From Corynebacterium sp. NML140438 (GTDB lineage: Bacteria; Actinomycetota; Actinomycetes; Mycobacteriales; Mycobacteriaceae), in contig NZ_MLCQ01000022.1 of the NCBI RefSeq assembly GCF_001875725.1, forward strand, positions 124,001-188,000: a stretch of 64,000 nt of DNA, written 5' to 3'. Every line of letters begins with the position of its first letter. Positions within the stretch are counted from its first letter, which is position 1. Of this stretch, positions 54,687 through 63,564 are shown in pieces. The notes under the pieces were generated by a model that was given only the letters and a program-made list of their open reading frames with translations, ran no database searches and was not told the DNA's origin. The position numbers and the translations under genes were made by a program.

Positions 54687-56075
54687 TTATCGGCTGCGGC
54701 GCCATTCGTTCAAAATGGTGGCGCCTTCTTTCGCGCGCGAGCGGATGCCGATGGACCCGTTCTCCGGCCAGATGCGTGAGGACATGACGACTGCACCGCC
54801 GTCGGCGTAGACCTCGAGGGTTGAGCCGTCCACGATGACCGCGATGGTGTCCTCTTCGTCCTCGCTGATCTCTGCTTCGGCTACCTGGCCGTCGAATCGA
54901 TCAACGGTGATTTTGTTACCACCGTGAGTGACCCGTGCGGCGACCTCACCATTTCCGTCAATGATCTCCGCGACGACACTGCCTCCATCAGGGATCTCGC
55001 ACAGGGCGGTCCAGAGATGCGCGCCGCGAGTGGTGCTCACCGCCTCGGGCAGCCCAGGCGCCGGCACCTGGTAGAGGTGGCCGTCCTGGAGCGTGACATA
55101 GCGGGGAAGGGTGAGCGTATTTGCCCAGCCTTCAGCCTCCCAGTTTGCTTCCTTTGTCGGGGAGCCTTGGCGGCCAGACGGAGTCATGAAACCAAAGAGG
55201 TAGGTGCCTTGGTATCGCTGCGAAGGGTCCATCGCTACCGGCAGGTAGTTGGTGTTGCGAGGGCGGGTGAAATCATGGCCGAAATCGAGCGCCTGCGCAG
55301 GCGTGGTGACTCGGAACGTGTTGTCCTCCAGCTTGCCAATGATATAGGCAGAGCGATCCTTACCGTCCCTCTCCAGAGTAAAGAAGAAGACATCATAGAT
55401 CCTGGAGTCCACTTCGTCGCGCAGCCGACAAATGCGTGGCGCGACCAGTGTTTCATCGAGATCGATGCCGGGATCACCGTCAAATGTGAGCGGTCCTTCG
55501 AAGCGCCACTCGATGCCGTCCTCTGATCGAAGCACTACCGGCTTCGGGGAATCGACGCTGCCAGTCACAGCGAGCATGAGCCAACCGTCGTGCTCTTCGC
55601 GTTCGTCGTTTTTCCAATCAGGAACGACACACGGCGAACGGAAGTTGTTGTATTCCGGTGTGTCTTCAACGATATCGCCAAGTCGCTGCACACCAGGTGT
55701 AGCATTTCGATCTTCGAGGAGCTCGTCGCCCAATCCCTCGAGCTCAGGTGCATGGGCCAGTTGGATGGTGTTGCCAGCAGCGGTTGCTGAGGTGAAGTAC
55801 AGGTAGATGCCTTCCGGCGCGCCAACTACAGCACCTGCACGGACAGCTGATTCACCACCGGCCGGGACGATCGCATCGTTGCATTCAACCCAGCTAAACG
55901 GGTCGCCCTCGCTAATGTTGTGGCCCCAACGGCTTGGAGAGTCCGGCGTTGGGCGGTACTGGTAGAAAATGTGCCAGTTGTTTTCGCCTCCGCGTCCATC
56001 GAAAATGACACCGGCTGGCCCCTCGAGGATGCCACTGTCTGCGGTGACGTGAAGTTCTGGTCGGAAAGTACTCAT
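54687..56075 (-). CDS. GH32-like protein lacking the catalytic triad
   Basis: This 462-residue protein aligns along its length with GH32 invertases: HIFYQYRPTPDSPSRWGHNI, ALDFGHDFTRPRNTNYLPVA, and a beta-sandwich ending VDGSTLEVYADGGAVV. The three active-site motifs are changed. WMNDPNG reads GILEGPAG (residues 15-22), FRDP reads FRSP (145-148), and the ECP acid/base motif reads LVAP (about 210-213). It is unlikely to hydrolyse sucrose by the normal mechanism. It starts 25 bases after the glgA stop and is probably co-transcribed with it. Confidence 0.82.
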   Translation of the reverse strand: MSTFRPELHVTADSGILEGPAGVIFDGRGGENNWHIFYQYRPTPDSPSRWGHNISEGDPFSWVECNDAIVPAGGESAVRAGAVVGAPEGIYLYFTSATAAGNTIQLAHAPELEGLGDELLEDRNATPGVQRLGDIVEDTPEYNNFRSPCVVPDWKNDEREEHDGWLMLAVTGSVDSPKPVVLRSEDGIEWRFEGPLTFDGDPGIDLDETLVAPRICRLRDEVDSRIYDVFFFTLERDGKDRSAYIIGKLEDNTFRVTTPAQALDFGHDFTRPRNTNYLPVAMDPSQRYQGTYLFGFMTPSGRQGSPTKEANWEAEGWANTLTLPRYVTLQDGHLYQVPAPGLPEAVSTTRGAHLWTALCEIPDGGSVVAEIIDGNGEVAARVTHGGNKITVDRFDGQVAEAEISEDEEDTIAVIVDGSTLEVYADGGAVVMSSRIWPENGSIGIRSRAKEGATILNEWRRSR

Positions 56076-56099
56076 CGTTAAGTGGTGTTCACCCCTGCA

Positions 56100-57257
56100 T
56101 TATTTCGTGAGCTGTTCGTAGATCTTGACAGTGTCTTGTGCGATTGTCTGCCAGGAGAAGTCATTGCGGGCGCGTGCCAAGCCAGCGTGACCTAGCCTGC
56201 GTGACAGATCCTTGTCACCGGCGACGCGGTTGACTGCCTCGGCGAGGTTGCGTTCGAAGGCTCCGGGCTGCGTCTTGTCATAGTCCACCAGCACGCCCGT
56301 CTCGCCGTCCACGACGACCTCGGGGATGCCGCCGACGCGGGATGCCACGACCGCGGTCTCACACGCCATCGCTTCTAGGTTCACAATGCCCAATGGCTCG
56401 TAGATGGAAGGGCACACAAAGACATTGGCCGCGGAGTATACCTCGCGGATTTTCTCTGCTGGCAGCATGTCTTGCACCCAAAACACCCCGTCGCGCTCGG
56501 ACTGCAGCTTTTCGACGAGCCCCTTCGTCTCCGCGGCAATCTCCGGAGTATCCGGTGCACCCGCGCACAGCACGAGCTGAACATCTTCGTCGAAGTGTGA
56601 CGCGGCCTTCAGCAGGTGCGCGACGCCCTTCTGCCGAGTGATGCGTCCAACGAATGCGACGATCGGCTTGGAAGGGTCGACGCCAAGGTCCGTCAGGACG
56701 GTTCCCTCGGTCGGGTACCACTTTGCGGGGTCGATGCCGTTGAGCACGACGTGGATCTTGTCCGCAGAGATGCTCGGGTAGACACGGAGGATTGCTTCCT
56801 TCATGCCAGCCGAAACCGCGATCACCGCATCAGCGTTCTCAAACGCGTTCTTCTCGCTCCACGACGAAACGTTGTAGCCTCCACCGAGCTGCTCGCGTTT
56901 CCACGGCCGGTCGGGCTCTAAGGAGTGAGCAGTAACAACGTGTGGGACGTCGTAGAGGAGACCCGTGAGATGGCCACCGAGACCCGCGTACCAGGTATGA
57001 GAGTGGGCCACGTCCACATTGTTGGCAGCGTGGGCGATCCGAAGGCCCGTCGACAGGGTCTTGATGGCGCCATTGGCATCTGCAAGTACCGGGTCGACCC
57101 CGTGGACGTAAACATCTTTCATGTCGCGGGGAGTGCCCATGCAGTGAACGTCGACGTCAACGATCTCTCGCATAAAGCGCGTGAGTTCCGTGACGTGCAC
57201 GCCGGCTCCACCGTAAATCTCAGGCGGATACTCTTTGGTCATCATTCCGACTCTCAT
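56100..57257 (-). CDS. glgA: Glycogen synthase / maltose-1-phosphate synthase GlgA (GlgM)
   Basis: This 385-residue GT4 glycosyltransferase begins [20 protein letters not shown]. It has the sugar-nucleotide site [20 protein letters not shown] with the conserved E-x7-E, and [19 protein letters not shown]. The M. tuberculosis orthologue (Rv1212c) makes maltose-1-phosphate from ADP-glucose. It is divergent from glgC, which supplies ADP-glucose. TATGCT lies 8 nt before ATG 57257, suggesting a leaderless mRNA. Confidence 0.93.
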   Translation of the reverse strand: MRVGMMTKEYPPEIYGGAGVHVTELTRFMREIVDVDVHCMGTPRDMKDVYVHGVDPVLADANGAIKTLSTGLRIAHAANNVDVAHSHTWYAGLGGHLTGLLYDVPHVVTAHSLEPDRPWKREQLGGGYNVSSWSEKNAFENADAVIAVSAGMKEAILRVYPSISADKIHVVLNGIDPAKWYPTEGTVLTDLGVDPSKPIVAFVGRITRQKGVAHLLKAASHFDEDVQLVLCAGAPDTPEIAAETKGLVEKLQSERDGVFWVQDMLPAEKIREVYSAANVFVCPSIYEPLGIVNLEAMACETAVVASRVGGIPEVVVDGETGVLVDYDKTQPGAFERNLAEAVNRVAGDKDLSRRLGHAGLARARNDFSWQTIAQDTVKIYEQLTK

Positions 57258-57378
57258 ACCGCACGAGCATAGTGACGAATTGACATCGGTGCAGGGAAGT
57301 GAAACCCGAAATGTAGCGCTGCCCACTTTAGGAGGGAAAACGCTGCAAGGTCACGGATTTTTCAATAGGCTCGAGGAC

Positions 57379-58602
57379 GTGAGAAGCCAGCCTAGAGTAC
57401 TTGCAATTGTCCTTGCCGGAGGCGAAGGGAAGCGCTTGTTCCCGTTGACCGCTGACCGTGCCAAACCTGCTGTCCCGTTTGGAGGCAACTATCGATTAAT
57501 TGATTTTGTTCTGTCGAACTTAGTTAACGCTGGGTACATGCGAATCGCTGTGTTGACGCAGTACAAGTCGCATTCGTTGGACCGACACGTGGCGACAGCC
57601 TGGAATGTGTCCGGTCCAACGCCGCAGTACATCGCATCGGTGCCGGCCCAGCAGCGTCGTGGGAAGCGCTGGTACAACGGCTCTGCAGACGCAATTGTGC
57701 AGTCCCTCAACCTCATTTACGATGACAAGCCGGATTATGTGCTGGTCTTCGGCGCTGACCACGTCTACCGGATGGATCCGTCGCAGATGGTGGAAAACCA
57801 CATCAAGTCCGGCAAGGCCGCAACGGTGGCGGGCATTCGCGTTCCGCGCTCAGAGGCCACAGCATTCGGTTGTATCCAGGCGGAAGAGGACGGCACGATT
57901 ACCGAGTTCCTGGAAAAGCCTGCGGACCCACCAGGGACCCCAGACGATCCAGATATGACGTTTGCGTCGATGGGCAACTACGTGTTCTCCACCGAGCCGC
58001 TTATCCAAGCGCTACTCGAGGACGAACAGAACGAGGACTCCGATCACGATATGGGTGGCGACATCATCCCGTACTTCGTGAGCAAGGGTGAAGCAAACGT
58101 ATACGACTTCTCCCAGAACGATGTACCCGGTGCTACGGAACGTGACAAGGGCTACTGGCGCGATGTCGGTACCATTGACTCTTTCTACGAGGCGCACATG
58201 GACCTTATTTCTTCGTACCCGGTGTTCAACCTGTACAACTCGACGTGGCCGATCCACTCCACCGAAGACGGTAATCTTCCCCCGGCGAAATTCGTCGTGG
58301 GCGGCATTGCACAGGAGTCGATGGTGGCGTCTGGATCGATTATCTCTGGCGCGACGGTACGAAACTCCGTGCTCTCCACCGACGTGCGAGTCGAGGAAGG
58401 TGCGACAGTTGAAGGCTCCGTATTGATGCCGGGCGTTCGCATCGGTAAGGGGGCGGTGGTTCGCCACTGCATCCTCGATAAGAATGTCTACGTCGCCGAC
58501 GGCGAAATCATCGGCGTGGACCTTGAGAAGGACCGCAAGCGTTACACCGTTTCGGAAAATGGCGTAGTGGTCGTCGGCAAGAACCAGGTGGTGCAGGAAT
58601 AG
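57379..58602 (+). CDS. glgC: Glucose-1-phosphate adenylyltransferase
   Basis: This 407-residue enzyme makes ADP-glucose. Motifs are [20 protein letters not shown], the regulatory/substrate [14 protein letters not shown], and YRMDPSQM plus FLEKP. A C-terminal left-handed beta-helix follows. The GTG at 57379 ([15 protein letters not shown]) matches the family start. A TAGGCT sits 7 nt upstream, and a longer frame to 57235 overlaps glgA. Confidence 0.93.
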   Translation: MRSQPRVLAIVLAGGEGKRLFPLTADRAKPAVPFGGNYRLIDFVLSNLVNAGYMRIAVLTQYKSHSLDRHVATAWNVSGPTPQYIASVPAQQRRGKRWYNGSADAIVQSLNLIYDDKPDYVLVFGADHVYRMDPSQMVENHIKSGKAATVAGIRVPRSEATAFGCIQAEEDGTITEFLEKPADPPGTPDDPDMTFASMGNYVFSTEPLIQALLEDEQNEDSDHDMGGDIIPYFVSKGEANVYDFSQNDVPGATERDKGYWRDVGTIDSFYEAHMDLISSYPVFNLYNSTWPIHSTEDGNLPPAKFVVGGIAQESMVASGSIISGATVRNSVLSTDVRVEEGATVEGSVLMPGVRIGKGAVVRHCILDKNVYVADGEIIGVDLEKDRKRYTVSENGVVVVGKNQVVQE

Positions 58603-58613
58603 CTGCGCAGAGG

Positions 58614-58650
58614 AGGCCCGCCCGAAACGAAGAAAAGTCCGGGCGGGCCT
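58614..58650. terminator. Bidirectional terminator after glgC
   Basis: Perfect 11-bp arms AGGCCCGCCCG (58614-58624) and CGGGCGGGCCT (58640-58650) are followed by TGCTT. The hairpin lies between convergent glgC and the methyltransferase gene. Confidence 0.85.
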
Positions 58651-58669
58651 TGCTTATGCGTACGTTGCG

Positions 58670-59353
58670 TTAGCGCTTGGTGACGATGGTCAGGCCACCA
58701 TCGAGGGGCAGGCGAGCCACGAGTGCGCCATAGTCAGCGGCGAGACTACTCACGTACCGGTCGGCTTCACGGGCGGCTTCGGTCTCACGGTCCCTGCGGG
58801 TGGAATCGCTGACGGTGCCGTCCAACAAGGAGTCAGCAAGAATGAGCGTGCCGCCCTTGCTCAGGAGAGGCCACGCGGCATCAATGACCGCCGTGAACTC
58901 GATCGGTGCAACATCGGCGTACACAAGGTGGTACGCCTCGTTTGCTAGCCTGCCCATCACATCGAGTGGTCGTGCTGTCAGGAAACGCGTGCGGGACGCC
59001 GGGTACTCGGCGGCGCGGAAGGCTTCTTTGGCCCCGGTTTGCAACGTGACTTCGGGCTCGATACAGGTAAGAGAAGCGCGCTCGGGCAGGCCGCGCAGCA
59101 GGTGCAGGCCGACAACCCCGGCTGCCGGGGTGATCGCGACAGCTCCCTGAGACTGACCACTCGGGCAGGTGGCTGCGAGTGTAGAGAGCAGCGTGCCGAC
59201 GATGACAGACGGCGCACGCACACCGTTTTCCTGCGCTTCGACGCTGGCGTATTTCAATGCCTCGCGGAACGCAGCAGGAAACTGTTGCTGCTCGTCATCA
59301 GTGAAAGACTGATGGATGTAATTCGTCAACTGATCAAAAGCGGTCGCACTCAC
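58670..59353 (-). CDS. O-methyltransferase (Rv1220c-like)
   Basis: This protein of about 227 residues is a class I SAM methyltransferase of the catechol-OMT type. It has GAVAITPAAGVVGLHLLRGL (SAM loop region), LTCIEPEVTLQ and HLVYADVAP. It occupies the conserved slot divergent from sigE. The GTG start at 59353 is favoured because TATGAT lies 7 nt upstream. The frame is open to 59383. The substrate is unknown. Confidence 0.82.
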   Translation of the reverse strand: MSATAFDQLTNYIHQSFTDDEQQQFPAAFREALKYASVEAQENGVRAPSVIVGTLLSTLAATCPSGQSQGAVAITPAAGVVGLHLLRGLPERASLTCIEPEVTLQTGAKEAFRAAEYPASRTRFLTARPLDVMGRLANEAYHLVYADVAPIEFTAVIDAAWPLLSKGGTLILADSLLDGTVSDSTRRDRETEAAREADRYVSSLAADYGALVARLPLDGGLTIVTKR

Positions 59354-59463
59354 AGCCAACATCATAACCGGAACTGCGCTCACAGCGTGTGCGCTACGCG
59401 CATGCAGTAACCTTTACGATTTTTCGTTGGAGAATGCGATATCAATCTGCCACAATATGAGGC

Positions 59464-60087
59464 ATGCAACCCGATAATGTCGCCGCTCACCACGATTCTG
59501 TCGCGCTCGAAGACCTGCGCGGGACGGCTGCATTCGATGCCGGGGTAGGGGCGATGCCGTCGTGGGAGGAGCTTGTCGCGGAACACGCTGACAGTGTGTA
59601 CCGCCTCGCATACCGCCTTTCCGGCAACCAGCACGACGCGGAAGATCTCACCCAAGAGACATTCATCCGGGTATTTCGGAATCTGAAGAGTTACAAACCC
59701 GGTGCGTTTGGTGGATGGCTGCACAGAATCACCACGAATCTCTTCCTCGATATGGTGCGCCACCGCACGAAGATTCGGATGGAGGCACTTCCGGAAGACT
59801 ATGAGCGTGTTCCGGGGACGGACATGACGCCCGAGCAAGCGTATAACGTCGCGCACCTTGATCCCGCGTTGCAGCACGCGCTTGACGAGCTCAGCCCAGA
59901 CTTTCGCGTCGCAGTCGTGCTCTGTGATGTTGTCGGCATGACGTATGAGGAAATTGGCGAGACGCTCGGCGTCAAGATGGGCACCGTTCGTTCACGTATT
60001 CACCGTGGTCGTACCCAACTACGGGAATCGCTCGAGGAGCAGGCACGACACGACGTCGCCACGGAAGAGTTAATTCGGCTACGCTAG
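59464..60087 (+). CDS. sigE: ECF sigma factor SigE
   Basis: This 207-residue group 4 sigma factor has region 2 ([47 protein letters not shown]) and region 4 ([36 protein letters not shown]). It directs the cell-envelope stress response and is controlled by the anti-sigma factor encoded 44 bases downstream. Confidence 0.93.
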   Translation: MQPDNVAAHHDSVALEDLRGTAAFDAGVGAMPSWEELVAEHADSVYRLAYRLSGNQHDAEDLTQETFIRVFRNLKSYKPGAFGGWLHRITTNLFLDMVRHRTKIRMEALPEDYERVPGTDMTPEQAYNVAHLDPALQHALDELSPDFRVAVVLCDVVGMTYEEIGETLGVKMGTVRSRIHRGRTQLRESLEEQARHDVATEELIRLR

Positions 60088-60131
60088 GGCGCGAGGCAGT
60101 CGCCGACCATCGATGCGAAAGGAGCGTTACC

Positions 60132-60473
60132 GTGCGAGCGTTTTGTTCCACTGAGCATTTGAACCCCGAAGCGATCGCTGCTTTCGTAGACGGAGAACTC
60201 TCACGTTCCGCAGCTCGTCGCGCCATGAAACACATGGTGGAATGCCCGGAGTGCTTCCAAGACGTCCTTGCACAACGAAGGGCCTCAGCACGTGTGAAAG
60301 CCTGCAACGACGACAACTTGCGAGCACCCGATTCGTTGGTGGCCAAGCTCAGTGGGCTGTGCAACGAGATGCAGTCGGATGCAGCACGCGATGAAGAACG
60401 GAAACAAAAGGAGCGATCGCCCCTCGTCGCTGCTGTTGATGCCACGCTCCGAGCGCTGCGACACCGAGAGTAG
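60132..60473 (+). CDS. cseE: Zinc-dependent anti-sigma factor of SigE (RseA/CseE)
   Basis: This 113-residue cytosolic ZAS-type protein has the His34-x3-Cys38-x2-Cys41 motif (KHMVECPECF) after an acidic helix (AIAAFVDGELS). There is no transmembrane helix. It binds SigE and releases it on stress. A GTG start, GAAAGGAG upstream. Confidence 0.9.
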   Translation: MRAFCSTEHLNPEAIAAFVDGELSRSAARRAMKHMVECPECFQDVLAQRRASARVKACNDDNLRAPDSLVAKLSGLCNEMQSDAARDEERKQKERSPLVAAVDATLRALRHRE

Positions 60474-60483
60474 GATGTGATCC

Positions 60484-60906
60484 GTGTTTTCCAGTATTGG
60501 CTGGGGTGAAATCTTTTTCATCCTGATCATTGGCCTCATTGTGATCGGACCGGAGCGGCTTCCTAGCGTTATCGAAGATGTTCGGGCCGCGATTTACGCT
60601 GCCCGCAAGGCAATTAATAACGCGAAGCGTGAACTCAACGGGGAACTCGAAGAGTTTGAGGAACTTCGGAAACCACTCGATACGGTGTCGCAGTACGCAT
60701 CGATGGGGCCGAAGCGTGCTATGGCGAAGCTGTTCTTCGAGGATGACGAGGAGTTCCTGGAAAGCTTTGACCCTCGCAAGATGATGGAAGACGATCGGCC
60801 GGCAGCTCCACAGCCGTCGCAGTCGCCGCAGCCTTCGTCGAAGAAGGGACCGGAGGATGGTGGCCAGCCCAGTGGTGGGGGGTTTTCCTGGGCTGACGTT
60901 ACTTAG
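60484..60906 (+). CDS. tatB: Twin-arginine translocase subunit TatB
   Basis: This 140-residue protein has the N-terminal TatB helix FSSIGWGEIFFILIIGLIVI and the Gly-Pro hinge GPERLPSVI. An amphipathic helix follows (VRAAIYAARKAINNAKREL), then an acidic, Pro/Gln/Ser-rich tail. It receives folded Tat substrates. The htrA gene that separates rseA and tatB in M. tuberculosis is absent. Confidence 0.93.
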   Translation: MFSSIGWGEIFFILIIGLIVIGPERLPSVIEDVRAAIYAARKAINNAKRELNGELEEFEELRKPLDTVSQYASMGPKRAMAKLFFEDDEEFLESFDPRKMMEDDRPAAPQPSQSPQPSSKKGPEDGGQPSGGGFSWADVT

Positions 60907-60923
60907 TTTGGTGCAGCGCCTCT

Positions 60924-62072
60924 CTAGTCCTCGGTGTGCTTGACGCCAAGGTTGAGGGACTTGCCTGCAAGTGAATCACGGCGAATCTTCAGCTTGGCAA
61001 CGATCTCCTGGATAGCAGTTGCAGCAGGAGAATCTGGGTCAGCAGTGACGACTGGTGTTCCTACGTCGCCGTTTTCGCGCAACTTCGGGTCCAGCGGAAT
61101 AGAACCGAGCAGCGGTACATCGCTGTCAGTGAGTGCAGTGAGGCGCTCGGCAACCTGTTGGCCGCCACCTTCACCGAAGATGTTCATGACGGAGCCATCC
61201 GGCATGACCATCCCTGCCATGTTTTCAATCACGCCCGCGATGCGTTGCTCCGTCTGCTGCGAGATTGTGCCGGCGCGCTCAGCAACCTCGGCTGCGGCAG
61301 CCTGCGGCGTGGTGACGATGAGCAGCTCAGCATTTGGGATGAGTTGCGCCACCGTGATCGCGACGTCACCTGTCCCCGGTGGCAGGTCGAGGAAGAGCAC
61401 GTCCAGATCGCCCCAGTAGACGTCGGACAAGAACTGCTGAATAGCGCGGGTGAGCATCGGGCCACGCCACACCACTGGAGCATTGCCTTCCACGAACTGG
61501 CCTACCGAGATGTGGCGCACGCCATGTGCGATCGGAGGCATGATCATCTCTTCTACCACCGTTGGTCCCATGTCCGAGGAGCCGAGGAGACCCGGTACGG
61601 AGTGCCCGTAAATGTCGGCGTCGACAACTCCGACGCTGAGGCCTTGTGCCGCCATTGCGGTAGCGAGGTTCACGGTCATCGAGGACTTGCCGACGCCACC
61701 TTTGCCCGAAGCCACCGCGAACACCCGGGTACGCGAGGATGGGTCGGCGAACGGAATGTCTGGGCCAGGCTGCTGTGCACGGAGCTTCGATGCCATTTCG
61801 CGGCGTTGCTCCGCGCTCATAGTGTGCAGCGTGACCGTCACGTTTTCTACGCCGTCGATTTCCTCAATGACAGCGCGGACGTTGTTTTCGATGGTGTCGC
61901 GCATTGGGCAGCCTGCGATGGTGAGGTAAATACCGACGGTGACGTTGGGACCGTCGATACGTACGGACTCGACCATGCCGAGCTCGGTGATGGGCTTGCC
62001 AATCTCGGGGTCGTCAACGCGGGCGAGTGCTTCTCGGACTTGTGATTCTGAAATGAGTTCTACGTTAGCCAT
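60924..62072 (-). CDS. mrp: Mrp/ApbC family Fe-S cluster carrier ATPase
   Basis: This 382-residue protein has an N-terminal DUF59 domain (EALARVDDPEIGKPITELGM; AGCPMRDTIE) and the P-loop ATPase with deviant Walker A SGKGGVGKSSMTVNLA. DADIYGHSVPGLLG and DLPPGTGDVAITVAQ follow. Mrp proteins carry Fe-S clusters to apo-enzymes. The usual C-terminal CxxC is replaced: ENMAGMVMPDG has no cysteines, as in other actinobacterial Mrp. The start at 62072 is just after TATACT. Confidence 0.9.
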   Translation of the reverse strand: MANVELISESQVREALARVDDPEIGKPITELGMVESVRIDGPNVTVGIYLTIAGCPMRDTIENNVRAVIEEIDGVENVTVTLHTMSAEQRREMASKLRAQQPGPDIPFADPSSRTRVFAVASGKGGVGKSSMTVNLATAMAAQGLSVGVVDADIYGHSVPGLLGSSDMGPTVVEEMIMPPIAHGVRHISVGQFVEGNAPVVWRGPMLTRAIQQFLSDVYWGDLDVLFLDLPPGTGDVAITVAQLIPNAELLIVTTPQAAAAEVAERAGTISQQTEQRIAGVIENMAGMVMPDGSVMNIFGEGGGQQVAERLTALTDSDVPLLGSIPLDPKLRENGDVGTPVVTADPDSPAATAIQEIVAKLKIRRDSLAGKSLNLGVKHTED

Positions 62073-62132
62073 AACGGGCTTCAGTATAGTCAGAGAAGCT
62101 GGATGATCGTACGAGCAGAGGAGTGACGAGGC

Positions 62133-62678
62133 ATGGCCCAACTCAACAACAATCGCCTGGTAGCACGAGAGGTACCAACGGGGTGGCCAGTGGGAAGCTT
62201 CACTACCTACCAAGAAGCACAGGAGGCAGTTGACACTCTGTCGGACAAAGAGTTCCCGGTAGAAAAGCTCACAATCGTCGGCGTGGACTTAATGCAGGTT
62301 GAAAGCATCACTGGCCGACTCACCTGGGGCAAAGTACTCGGGGGAGGTGCGTTGTCGGGCTTGTGGATGGGCATGTTCATCGGCATTATTTTTTCCTTGT
62401 TCGCAGAAGAAGGCGGTTGGGGCATCTTCGTCTCATGCGTAGCGATGGGCGGTGTGTTCGGCGCGATCTTCGCCGCGATCGCCTACGCCTTTACGGGTGG
62501 CAAGCGCGACTTTGCCTCTGCGACCAGTATCGTTGCACGCCGATACGATGTGCTGTGCGCGCCTGATTCGGCGCGGCGGGCGCGTGACATGATCGCCGCG
62601 ATGCGCCCGCAAAACGGTACAGCGCGGCCAACCGAGATAGCGAACGACGACGCGACCAATGACGACGCTACGCGCTAA
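62133..62678 (+). CDS. General stress protein (GSP17M-like/DUF1269) membrane protein
   Basis: This 181-residue protein has an N-terminal stress-protein domain (PVGSFTTYQEAQEAVDTLSD; VEKLTIVGVDL). A central glycine-rich double membrane segment follows (GGGALSGLWMGMFIGIIFSL; GIFVSCVAMGGVFGAIFAAI). The acidic/Thr-rich tail ends in repeated DDAT. It resembles the Rv1234 group at the same location. Function is unknown. Confidence 0.82.
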   Translation: MAQLNNNRLVAREVPTGWPVGSFTTYQEAQEAVDTLSDKEFPVEKLTIVGVDLMQVESITGRLTWGKVLGGGALSGLWMGMFIGIIFSLFAEEGGWGIFVSCVAMGGVFGAIFAAIAYAFTGGKRDFASATSIVARRYDVLCAPDSARRARDMIAAMRPQNGTARPTEIANDDATNDDATR

Positions 62679-62727
62679 ACTAGCTCTGTTTCTCGGCTCA
62701 CTCGAGCGCACTACGAAGAAGGTGTTT

Positions 62728-63471
62728 ATGGTATCCCTGCGTCCTAGCCGCACGTTGATCGCAACAGTGCTGGCAACAAGCCTGGTAGGCGGTTTGACTG
62801 GTTGCGCTGATGATTCAGATTCACCGGTGAAGTTCGTCAACGGTGAATCGCGTGGCAGCATCGTTAAGATTGGGATTGATTCTTCGGAACCTGAACAGGT
62901 GGTGCTGGGGGAGATCTACTACGAAATCATCAAAGCGATGGGGCACTCGGCCGGGGTAGTCCCATTGAATGACGTCTACGACCGAAACGCGGCTGAGCTG
63001 CTGCAAGAAGAGGACGTCGACCTGGTGGTGGCATGCTCAGGCGACCTCTTGGGGTCGCTGGATCCGCACGGAGCGAAGGCGCTCGAGAGCGACATTGCGC
63101 ACGATCGTCTCGAAGGTGAAGACCCATCAGAAGCGACGTTTGATCGGCTTGCAGGTGCGCTACCTGGCAACATTCAAACGGTAGACCCTTCGCCAGCACA
63201 GGGATGCGCATCGAAGGTGGAACTCGCGCACCTTCCGAATAGCATCATTCCGCTCTTCCACAAGTCCAAGTTCGCCCGCAAAGAAGTCAGGCGTATCAAC
63301 GCGATGACGCGTGTGATCAGTACTACCCAGTTAGAGGAGATGAGTGAAGAGGTTGCACAGGGGAAGCAGCCACGTTTCGTGACTGCGGACTGGCTACGCG
63401 AGTACGCAAGCATCAACATTGAGAACCCCGACGCCAACGGCGGGGAAGCCGAGCCGACGACCGCTCCCTAG
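62728..63471 (+). CDS. Putative lipoprotein with glycine-betaine-binding-like (OpuAC) domain
   Basis: This 247-residue protein has signal peptide and lipobox LTGC (LIATVLATSLVGGLTGCADD). The domain IVKIGIDSSEPEQVVLGEIY resembles OpuAC/ProX solute-binding proteins. No permease or ATPase genes are adjacent, so a transport role is unproven. ATG 62728 has GAAGG upstream. A longer frame to 62659 lacks a signal peptide at its start. Confidence 0.7.
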   Translation: MVSLRPSRTLIATVLATSLVGGLTGCADDSDSPVKFVNGESRGSIVKIGIDSSEPEQVVLGEIYYEIIKAMGHSAGVVPLNDVYDRNAAELLQEEDVDLVVACSGDLLGSLDPHGAKALESDIAHDRLEGEDPSEATFDRLAGALPGNIQTVDPSPAQGCASKVELAHLPNSIIPLFHKSKFARKEVRRINAMTRVISTTQLEEMSEEVAQGKQPRFVTADWLREYASINIENPDANGGEAEPTTAP

Positions 63472-63517
63472 CCAACCTCAAAAGGGACTATCCCGGACCG
63501 TTAAGAAAAATAAAGTG

Positions 63518-63544
63518 CCCCCAACCGCGGTGAGCGGTTGGGGG
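63518..63544. terminator. Bidirectional terminator
   Basis: CCCCCAACCGC (63518-63528) pairs perfectly with GCGGTTGGGGG (63534-63544) around a 5-base loop. AGT/ACT pairing continues across a one-base bulge. It serves the converging lipoprotein gene and odhA. Confidence 0.85.
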
Positions 63545-63564
63545 ACTGTTGCTCGTAGCGCTAT

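Noticed and set aside
59369..59400. SigE-type autoregulatory promoter (GGAAC with GTT)
   Set aside because: GGAAC is present upstream of sigE but the second element and spacing do not match the consensus convincingly.
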